64,000 nt of DNA, from positions 1 to 64,000 of the forward strand of contig JAFTHW010000006.1 in assembly GCA_017457225.1 (NCBI GenBank). Direction: 5' to 3'. Source of the stretch: Clostridia bacterium (lineage in GTDB: Bacteria > Bacillota > Clostridia > Christensenellales > Borkfalkiaceae). Shown piece by piece: positions 29,122 through 38,300 of this stretch (position 1 is the stretch's first letter; each line of letters opens with the position of its first letter). Below the pieces are notes generated by a model. It ran no database searches and was not told where the DNA came from. It saw only the letters and a program-made list of their open reading frames with translations. A program made the translations under genes and the position numbers.

Positions 29122-30017
29122 TCCATAATACCTACTTTTAACAATTCACTGAATAATACTCTTTCAATCGGAACGTCCGTACGGACAGTAATAAAATCAA
29201 CGCCGCGCTTCGAACAAAACGTCTTAATATCCTGCTTAAAATCTCGCAAAGCTTCCTCGTACGCTTTTTGTAAGCTACGCGTGATCTTGAGTTTCATATT
29301 CTTGGAGTCGGATAAGTCCACGGACTCGGAGTCGATCAAGTTCACACGACCGTCGTAAGACGGATCAATTTCTTCAGGCGAAAGAATTTGTACAAGCAAT
29401 ACTTGTCTACGCTTATAGCAAAGATAATCCACGGCCTTTTTCCAATTACTCTCCGTCATAAAGTCGGAAATGATAACGGTCAAACCATTGCCCGTACTTG
29501 TATCGGGACAGCTCTTTACGCAAGCCTCGATATCCGCGTCGTCAACGAAATCGATATCATCAAAGGAGCTAATCGCCCTAAAAAAAGAATTCTTTCCGAT
29601 GATCGTACCGAACGGATTTGCGCTACGTTCGCCTTTCATAATATTGAAAGACAATTTGTCCATATTTTGCACCGCCAAAAAACCCAACGCGCCGGCTGCT
29701 CCGATCGCATACGAAGCTTTTGCGTGGTTATCCTTGCCCATCGACGCGGAACAGTCCAAAAAGATTTGTACTTGCATTTGTCTTTCGTCGGTGAAAAGCT
29801 TCAGGAAATACTTTTCAAAACGGCTAAACAAATTCCAGTCGATACGGCGGATATCGTCGCCGAGCTGATATTCGCGATAATCGGCAAACTCCACCGTTTG
29901 ACCGTACGTGGTGACAAGGTGTTGTCCGCCAAAATATCCTGCGAGATTCGATCTTAAATTTAATGATAAAGTTTCTAACCGACTGAAAAATTTGTCGTTC
30001 AAATACGAACTTTTCAT
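29118..30017 (-). CDS. DUF58 domain protein, MoxR partner
   Basis: This 299-aa protein has the DUF58 core: the YREYQLGDDIRRIDWNLFSR motif at about 47-66, then a VWA-like strand with IFLDCSASM (Asp88, Ser90, Ser92). No membrane helix is seen, so it is probably cytoplasmic and works between the MoxR ATPase and the membrane VWA proteins. It is 15 bases after the moxR gene and overlaps the next gene by 4 bases. DUF58, MoxR and BatA-type proteins form a widespread conserved cluster, but their substrates are mostly undefined. Confidence 0.9.
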   Translation of the reverse strand: MKSSYLNDKFFSRLETLSLNLRSNLAGYFGGQHLVTTYGQTVEFADYREYQLGDDIRRIDWNLFSRFEKYFLKLFTDERQMQVQIFLDCSASMGKDNHAKASYAIGAAGALGFLAVQNMDKLSFNIMKGERSANPFGTIIGKNSFFRAISSFDDIDFVDDADIEACVKSCPDTSTGNGLTVIISDFMTESNWKKAVDYLCYKRRQVLLVQILSPEEIDPSYDGRVNLIDSESVDLSDSKNMKLKITRSLQKAYEEALRDFKQDIKTFCSKRGVDFITVRTDVPIERVLFSELLKVGIME

Positions 30018-30032
30018 TACCTACTCCGTTTC

Positions 30033-31052
30033 TTATTTCTTATATTTGGGGTTCTTGCTTACTTCTTCTACGATCAACTTGATCGCGTCGTCGGGCGAAA
30101 CGCGTTCTGCGATTGCCTCGAAATTCATCTTGATACGGTGACGGAGTACGGGGTACGCCAATTCATCGATATCGCTGAACGCAACGTTGTATCTGCCCTT
30201 AATGAGCGCTTTAACCTTCGCCGCGGAGATAAGAGCTTGACCAGCACGAGGGCTGGCACCAACGCGGATATACTTCTTCGCCGCTTCCGAAGCGCACTCG
30301 CTGTCGGGATGCGTAGCGGACGTCATAATCATAGCGTATTTCAATACCTCGTCTGCAACGGGAATATGGTTAGCTGTTTCACGCATTCTCAAAAGCTGTT
30401 CGCCGCTACAAACGCTGTCAGCGACTTCCGCCATCGTTTTCTGCGTCATATCGACGATCGCCATCAGTTCGTCCAAGCTGGGGTTAGGAACGAGGAGTTT
30501 GAACATAAAACGGTCCATTTGCGCTTCAGGCAAAGGATATGTACCGTCTTGCTCGATGGGGTTCTGCGTTGCGAGAACGAAGAACGGCTCTTCCAGCTTT
30601 CTGGAAACACCCATAACCGTAACCGTATGTTCCTGCATAGCTTCGAGAAGCGCGGATTGCGTTTTCGGCGTAGCACGGTTGATTTCGTCGGCAAGAATAA
30701 TGTTACTGAAAATAGGACCGGGCTGGAACTCGAAATTGGAGTTTCCGTTTTCATCCTTAACGATGATATTCGTACCCGTTACGTCAGCAGGCATCAAGTC
30801 GGGCGTGAACTGGATACGGGAGAAAGGCAAATCGAATACTCGACCAAGCGTTCTAACAAGACGCGTTTTACCAACCCCGGGCACACCCTCCAAAAGCACG
30901 TTACCGCCTGCGATCATGGCGATGATCGTACCTTCTACTACTTCCTTTTGACCGATGACGTCGCGGGAAACCTGTTCGAAAATTTCGGCGCATTGTTTGC
31001 CGAACATTTCAATATCGCTTTCATTGACTGCTACTGCTTTTTCTTCTTTCAT
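30033..31052 (-). CDS. MoxR-family AAA+ ATPase
   Basis: This 339-aa ATPase has Walker A GVPGVGKT at residues 56-63, Walker B IILADE at 118-123 followed by INRATPKTQ, sensor 1 FVLATQNPIEQDGTYPLPEA, and sensor 2 region VGASPRAGQALISAAK. MoxR ATPases act as chaperones that mature or activate VWA-domain partners; the DUF58 and two VWA genes directly downstream fit this. It is cytoplasmic with no membrane segment. It lies 32 bases after the first gene of the array. Confidence 0.94.
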   Translation of the reverse strand: MKEEKAVAVNESDIEMFGKQCAEIFEQVSRDVIGQKEVVEGTIIAMIAGGNVLLEGVPGVGKTRLVRTLGRVFDLPFSRIQFTPDLMPADVTGTNIIVKDENGNSNFEFQPGPIFSNIILADEINRATPKTQSALLEAMQEHTVTVMGVSRKLEEPFFVLATQNPIEQDGTYPLPEAQMDRFMFKLLVPNPSLDELMAIVDMTQKTMAEVADSVCSGEQLLRMRETANHIPVADEVLKYAMIMTSATHPDSECASEAAKKYIRVGASPRAGQALISAAKVKALIKGRYNVAFSDIDELAYPVLRHRIKMNFEAIAERVSPDDAIKLIVEEVSKNPKYKK

Positions 31053-31084
31053 GATATATTTTCCTTTTAAAATTATTTTCTTTT

Positions 31085-32098
31085 TTATTGTTCGATCGTC
31101 GTGAAATAGTTTTCGATGATCTCTTTGAGTTCGTCGGGGATTTCTTCGTTTTGTTGAAGCTCCTCCATAGCTTGCTCATACGCGTTATCGTAGGTGGGAC
31201 CGCCGTAGTAGGTCTTGCCGTCGATGACCTGGTTATTCGCTTGCCATTCGACCGTAGGACGCTTACCGCCGTCCTCTTTTCCGGGCTTATCCCCCTCTTC
31301 TTCTCCAGGCGCGTTAGGATCTTCACCCTCTTCGCCTTCACCGTCACCGGGGAAGCCGTCCATACCCATAGCGAAGATTGCAATCACGTGCAAATCTTCT
31401 TGGATATTCAAGTCTTCACGGTACGGATCTTCCACCCCGTCCGACCATTGCATAAATACCCATTCGTCGTCCGCAACTGCCATAACGCCCGTAGCGTTTC
31501 TACCCTCTAATACGATCTGGAAAATCTCGCCCTCGATCATCCCCTCGCCTTTCACGTCGTAGGAAACCTCGAATTCTTTAAGCGGAGGCGTGACTACTTC
31601 TTCGATCACTTCTTTACCGCTGCTGAGGATTCCCGCGCTACTGAGCGCTGACACCGTTATCATTCCCGCGCCAGTCAACGCGCTTACGGACAAGCCAATA
31701 ATCAACGGAATGGAGACTACGATTTGTAAGAGTTTGGGATTCACCGTCGAGAGCGCGTGTTTTGCATCTTCGCGTTGAATCCTCGCTATGTAAGAATCGT
31801 CGTCTTTGAACTGCGCCATCGTCAACATTCTTTCTTCCAAGCCGAGCTTATCGATTCGCTTGGCAACCGTCCTTGCCGACGGGCGGAATTTTTTGACATA
31901 GAAAATCGGAGTGACTGCGCCCGTGACTACGACGAATACGATCGCGCCGAGCCAAACGTGTTTAAACTCCGTCAACCAAAATATCGCCGCAGCTACAAAT
32001 AACGCGGAAAAGCCGATGATCGAGCCACAAATTAAGGCTTTCAAAAAGGCTTCTTTTCCCAATCTTTTATTGTAGTCTTTCAGCAAATTTTCAACCAT
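31085..32098 (-). CDS. Membrane protein with InlB-like repeat, first gene of the array
   Basis: This 337-aa protein is not firmly recognised. Residues about 20-41, 48-67 and 124-145 are membrane helices. Between the second and third lies RPSARTVAKRIDKLGLEERM, which recalls the DUF4175-type proteins found beside moxR genes. Residues about 176-245 resemble a divergent InlB B-repeat (EVSYDVKGEGMIEGEIFQI then WVFMQWSDGVEDPYRED). A Glu/Gly/Pro/Lys-rich disordered stretch (about 248-282) and a helical tail follow. I chose the ATG at 32098 because it has a GGAGG site 7 bases upstream; an in-frame ATG at 32161 lies upstream of the -10 element. It may link the MoxR-VWA module to the surface. Confidence 0.75.
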   Translation of the reverse strand: MVENLLKDYNKRLGKEAFLKALICGSIIGFSALFVAAAIFWLTEFKHVWLGAIVFVVVTGAVTPIFYVKKFRPSARTVAKRIDKLGLEERMLTMAQFKDDDSYIARIQREDAKHALSTVNPKLLQIVVSIPLIIGLSVSALTGAGMITVSALSSAGILSSGKEVIEEVVTPPLKEFEVSYDVKGEGMIEGEIFQIVLEGRNATGVMAVADDEWVFMQWSDGVEDPYREDLNIQEDLHVIAIFAMGMDGFPGDGEGEEGEDPNAPGEEEGDKPGKEDGGKRPTVEWQANNQVIDGKTYYGGPTYDNAYEQAMEELQQNEEIPDELKEIIENYFTTIEQ

Positions 32099-32141
32099 TT
32101 TTTTACCTCCGTGTAGAGTAATGCATATTAACACAAGTATC

Positions 32142-32170
32142 ATTATAACATATCCGCACAAAAATGTAAA
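32142..32170 (-). promoter_or_regulatory. Sigma-A promoter of the 14-gene array
   Basis: On the minus strand TTTACA (32165-32170) and a perfect TATAAT (32142-32147) are separated by exactly 17 bases. Transcription would start near 32135, giving a leader of about 37 bases before the ATG at 32098. No other promoter of this quality was seen further down the array. Confidence 0.85.
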
Positions 32171-32256
32171 TTGAATTGTCGAAGAAAATCGAAAAAATTC
32201 ATTGAAAATAAAGGAAATTTTTTCTTTCTCTATATATAGAGGCCTAGATTGGGAGC

Positions 32257-32314
32257 CCTTAAAAACAAAAAACTACCCCGTAGCAAATCTCCATTTGGAG
32301 ACCTGCAACGGGGT
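32257..32314 (-). terminator. Intrinsic terminator of the giant LRR lipoprotein gene
   Basis: A long nested inverted repeat spans 32275-32314: ACCCCGT and GCA on one side pair with TGC and ACGGGGT on the other, and an inner TCTCCA pairs with TGGAGA. On the minus strand it is followed by a T-rich run (32257-32272). It separates the LRR gene from the array promoter at 32142-32170. Confidence 0.88.
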
Positions 32315-32378
32315 CGCTTTCCATTCAATTTCTCCACCGCCCTTTTCCGAGCGGCGAGTATACATTTGTCGTTACAAA

Positions 32379-35300
32379 TTAGTCGCCTTCATAATCCCAA
32401 ATTACGGGAAGCGTAAGGAACTCATCGTAACCAACGTCCCACTTCAAGCCCGTAATGGCTTCCGAACCTCTACAGTATACCTGGAAGTCAGCAGGAGCCT
32501 GACTGAACACGTTCTTCTTGAGCGTCGTTACCGATGCGGGAATAATGATCTTCTTCAAGCTAGGAAGTTCATATCCTTCCAATGCACCGAAGATACTACC
32601 GTTACCGCCATTATAGCCGTCTGCTCTCAAACCTTGCAACGTTTCGGGAAGTACGACTTCTTCAAGAGCCGTACAGCCTTGGAACATATACGCAGCACCC
32701 CAGTTGGAGTTCGAATAGTAGCTGAAGTACTTAGGACCGTCTTCGAATACTACTTTCTTCAAATTTTTACAATCGGTGAACGTAAACGCGCCGGGGGAAC
32801 CTACCGTGCCAGGGAATGTGAATTCCGTGATCGCCGTACCAGCAAAGACGTAATCATCAAGCGATTTGAGTCCGGAAGGAATTTTGATCGACGCCAAAGA
32901 CGTACAGCCCTTAAACGCATTGTTATCGATGTTCAAAACAGTGTCGGGAATTTCGATGCTTTCGAGCGAAGAGCAGTTTTCAAAGAACGACTTGTAGATA
33001 TCCGTCAATTCACAATTAAACGTAACCGTCTTCAATTCCGTACAATTCTTAAAGAATCCGCCAGTGTTTGACATCGTTTCCGTTTGTGCCTTGATAGGCG
33101 TCAACGTTGCGGGAAGTTCCAACGAAGTGATCAACGTGCCTGCAAACGCGTTCGCACCGAGATAAGAAACGTTGTTGATCGTCAAGCTGGTGATACCCGT
33201 GTTTTCAAACGCGCTTGTACTGATTGTCGTAACGGTGTCGGGCAAGTTTGCGTTATCCAAACCGGAACAGCCGTAGAACGCGTACGCGCCAACCGATTCG
33301 ATATTCGCGCCGTATACGACTTCCATAAGGTTGGTACAACCGTAGAATGCGTATGCAGGGATCGCGGTCATCGTATCGGGAATGACAATCTTCTTAATGT
33401 TCGTACATCCGTAGAATGCGTATTCGTCGAAGCTCATACCGTCGGAGAGTTCAAGAACGCCGCCTTCCAAAACAGCCGTCGAGGAGAAGGAAACGATACG
33501 CTTCATATTATCACCCCAAAGCGTACCCGAAGCATCCATTGCATACGTAAGGTTTTCCGAAGAAACTGACAAATCGCCAAGGTTTGTACATCCGAAGAAT
33601 ACCGCGCCACCGATGTATTCTACCGTAGCGGGAACCATAACGCTTCTAAGGTCCGTATTCTCAAACGCATTCGAGCCGATCGATTTCAGCGTTTCGTTCA
33701 TATTTACCGAAGCAAGCGAGGAACAGTTCTGGAACGCGCATTCGCCGATTGAAGTAACTGCTTCGGGAATCGTGATCGATTCCAAACCGCTGCCTTGGAA
33801 CATATAATTGGAAATAGCCGCCAAACCGGAAGGAAGCGTGATCGTCTTCAACGCTTTACAGCCTTTAAACGCGTTAACGCCGATTTCGTAGATATTATCG
33901 TCCAACGTAACCGAACTCAACAAAGCACAGTTTTCAAACGCGCTCGTACCGATTGCCGATACTTCAGGAACGACGATACTCGTAAGCGCTTTACAGTTAT
34001 AGAACGCTGAGTTGCCGATATACGTCACCGATTCGGGAATATTGAACGTACTCAACTTCGTACAACCGGAGAACGTTGCGTCGGGAATACTCGTCAAATC
34101 GCCACGGAAGGTAACCGATTCAATCTTCGAGCAATTCTGGAACAAACCGGAAGCGATACCGCTCGCCAACGAGGTATAGATAGACGTGATGTTCACGGGA
34201 ATTTCCATATTCGTAAGCGAACTACAGCCCTTGAACGCTTCTCTGCCGAGCAAGGTCAAGTTCGTAGGAAGCACAACTCCCGTGAGTTTAGAACAGCTTC
34301 TAAACGCGCCTTCGTAAATGGAGGTCAACGATTCGGGCAACGTAACCGTAACGAGCTTCGAACAGCCTTCGAACGGACCTTGAGAAGTACCCGTAGCCGT
34401 ACCAATGTCCGTTACGCCTTCGGGAATCGCGATACTCGTAAGCGACGTACACTTGTAGAATACGGCGTTGTTCAGCTTCGTAAGCTTCTTAGGCAACGTT
34501 ACGCCATCGAGTTGCGAACAGTTTGCAAACGCGGAACTGTCGATCGATTCTACGTTGTCGTGGAATTCAATCGTCGTCATCGCTTTACATCCGTTGAATG
34601 CGGAACTTCCAATCGAGGTGACGCTTGCAGGAATCGTAAACGAAGCAATCTTCGCGCAGTTAGAGAACGTACTGCTGGGAATCGTTTCTAATTGATTGGA
34701 AAGAGTTACGCTTTCCAAAACTTTACAGCCAGAGAATACGCCTGTGCCGAGAGTAGTTACCGAATTGGGCATTGCAAACGCCGTCAGTGCAGTACACCCT
34801 TCGAACGCCGAACTGCTAATGGTTTCCAGCGTAGGCGTACCTGCGAATTCCACCGTAGTCAATTCGGAACAGTTCTTAAACGCAGAATTGCCGATTGTTT
34901 TCAATGTGGACGGAATAATGACTTTCTTGATACCCTTACGACCAACAAATACGTTCGCACCCAGTTCCACGATACCCTCGGGAATGGTGAGCGTACCTTC
35001 TGCATCCACCAAGCCTTCGTGCGCCGCGCCATAGAGATAGTTCCACGCGTCGACGTACGTATCTGTACCGCCTACAATCGTCTTGTTGTTCGTGAAGATA
35101 TGCAATGCTTCATCGTAGAATACGTTGGGATTGCCAGGTGCAACCTCGAACGTCGTGATCGAACCAGAGTTCATAAACGTACCGTCGATACTTGCAACCG
35201 TAGCGGAAAGCTTCACTCTCGTAAGCGAGAGACAGGAATCGAACAACGTCTTGCCAAGCGTCAACGCGCCCGTCGTTTCGGTGACATCGTTCGTTTCTGC

Positions 35301-38300
35301 ATCTACAACGAGTTTCTTAACTTCAGGGAACTCGATCTCGGTAAGACCCGTCGCTGCAAACGCCGAATCGCCGATGGATTCAAGATAGGAGAAGCCCTCC
35401 AAATTGGTAGCAAACGTAACGCTTACTAAAAGCGTACAACCGCTGAATACGCTCGAGCCAATCTTCTTTGTTCTTGCAGGAATAATGATCGAAGGAAGCT
35501 TCACACAACCGCTGAACGTAGAGTTGCCGATTTCCAAAGGATCTTCGCCGTCTTCAAACGTTACGGAAACCAATTCGGTACAAGAACCGAACGCATTTAT
35601 ACCCGACCCATTGGCAATTTCAGTAACCGTACCGGGGATGGTAATGGATTGCAACGCTTTACAGTTGTAGAACATACCGCCACCGATTCTTTCAAGATTT
35701 TCGGGCAGTTTAACTTCCGTCAATTTTTCACAGTCTCTAAGCGTAGAGTCGCCGAGATTGGTCAAGTCGCTACCGTTTTCCACCGTAAAGCTCGTCAAGG
35801 ATTTTGCCAAATAGCAAAGATAGTCGCCAACGTACGTAACTGAAGCGGGGATGTTCAAGCTTTCAATGCTCGAACTATAGAACGCATAGCTACCGAGTTG
35901 CGTTGTTCTTGCGGGAACTGTGAACGTCTTCAACGCATAGGTGTTTCCAAATACACCACCGGAACTGTACCCTGCGCTGTTTTCGATTACCAGCGAAGGC
36001 GCCGTAACGCCTGCAGGAGCTTCTTCAAACGTTACTGTAGCCAAATTGATACAACCGTTGAACGCGCCCGAAGCAATCGAGGATACCGTGTACGGAATCA
36101 CTACCGTTTTCAAGGACTCGTTATTCAAGAACAATTCTTTCGAAATACTCGTCAAGCCAACGGGAAGCGTTACTGTTTCCAAAGCTTCCGTACCCGTAAA
36201 TACGTTCGCGCCGAAGCTGAGATCGCTCTCGATACCTTGGCTGAATTTAATTTCCGTTACGTTCTTGTTACCATAGAAAGCTTTCTCTGCAATATAGGTC
36301 ACCGTCTTAGGAATATCTACTACGCCGCCTTTCAATGCAGGACAGTAGTACAACGTGGTCGCCACGTCGGATACTTTACCGTAGACGATACCGTCAACGG
36401 AAGCAAATTTTTCGTTGCTTGCCGCAACGTTAACCGCGGCAATCGACGTACAACCTTCGAATACCGTTCCTACCGACGTACCGAGCGTAGTCGTTTTTGC
36501 AGGAATATCAATCGAAGCAAGATTCGTCGAAGCGAACGCATAATCACCAATGGATACCGTACGTTCGGGAAGAACGATTTCCGATACCTTTACACAGCCC
36601 TTGAATGCGTTTTCCGCAATCGACAAATCAGCCGTGCCGTCCATTGCAAACGTAACCGTTTCCAAAAGAACACAATCCAAGAACGCGCCTGCGCCGATCG
36701 TTTCTACATTCTTACCGATAACGATTTCCGTAAACTTCTTATTTCTGAAGATTTCCGCGGGAATCGTCTTGACTTCGTCGGGAATTACGTACTTGCCGCC
36801 GATCAGGGACGGGAAGTATACGATCTTAGATTTATCGCCGTTGAACAATACGCCGTCGTCCGTCGTAGTGTAGTTGCTGTTGCCAACTTCTACTTCCACT
36901 TTAGTGAGGGATTCACCGCCAAATACGCCCGTGATTTCAAATTCTTTTACATCTTTGCCGAGTTTGAGCGTTCTGACAAAGTATTCGGGAGTCGTTGCAT
37001 ACGTACCGAACGCAACGTTTTCCAGTTCCATATTCGCGCCGACAAGCGAAACCGTTCTCAAGTTCTTCGTGTCGCCGAACGCATATTTCTCAAGTTTACC
37101 AAGGTTCGCAGGAAGCGTAACTTCGGTAAGACCGGAACAGCCGTAGAATGCATAAGACTCAATATTGAGAGGCATATCCGTTTCAACGCCTTGGAAGTTA
37201 ACCGCTCTTAACGTCGTACAATTTCTGAACGCCGCGCTTTCAATGTTTTCTACCCAACCCGGGATCGTTACCTGCGTAATGCCCGTGCAGCCTTGGAATG
37301 CGCCTGCGCCAATCGTCTTAATTCCTTTAGGAATGACGTACTCGCCCGTTCTTGCCTTAGGAACGTATACGAGCGTATCGCCCTTGGCATTCGTCAATAC
37401 GCCGTCTTCCGTGGAAGCGTACTGTATCGTTTCACCGTCCGCAGGATTTCCTTCAATATAGATTTCCGTAAGCGCCGAAGAACCCGCGAAGATATCTACG
37501 CTGAAATCCTTCAAACGAGCGGGAAGCGTAACCGATTTCAAAGACGTACAATGCTTGAACGCATTGTCCGCAATCGTCAAGGTTTGCTCTTTTTGTCCCT
37601 CTGCCGCAGGCAAGAATACAACCGAAGTAAGATAACTTCTAGTGATGAACGAATAAACCGAGAACGCCGTTTCGTCAATACGCGTTACGGATGCGGGAAT
37701 ACGCACTTCGCTCACGTACGAATCTTTAAATGCGTTGACGGGAATCGTCGTTACGCCGTCGGGTACGGTAAACGAGCCTCTACGTGCGCGAGGTACGTAT
37801 TTGAGCTGTACTTCACCGTTATCGTGATACAACAATACGCCGTCTACCGACGAATATTTAACTTCGTGCTTGTTGTGGTTTTCAGGATCCACGCAATAGA
37901 CTTCTACATCGTTCAACTTCGAGCAGTACTGGAACGGCGAACCCGTACCGTTACCGCCGTCGACGGGAATGGATACCAACTGAATGGTATCGGGGATTCT
38001 AATCTTCTTAAGGTTCGAGCAGCTCTTGAACGCGCTACCCTCCACCGTGGTAACGGGCTTGCCGTTATACGTTACGGGTATCGTAATTTCCGTTACGTAA
38101 CTGATACCTACGCCTTGCGAAACGGAATACGCTTCGCCGTTATCGATCGAGTTAAACTTGAATACGTCGATCCAATGCGCATACAAATCCAACCCCGCTT
38201 GTTCGCCCCAAACCGCTTCGCTCACGCCAAGAGGATCGGTATATTTCGTGCCGTCGCCGTTGGGTTGCGAATACCAGCCGCCGAATACACGGGTGGTATC

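Noticed and set aside
216..32098. Phage, defence or mobile-element island
   Set aside because: No integrase, transposase, terminase, restriction or toxin-antitoxin genes, terminal repeats or attachment sites were seen; the MoxR-VWA genes alone do not justify a defence call.
32099..32161. Longer start for the first array gene at 32161
   Set aside because: That ATG is upstream of the -10 element at 32142-32147, so it would not be on the transcript; the ATG at 32098 has a proper GGAGG site.
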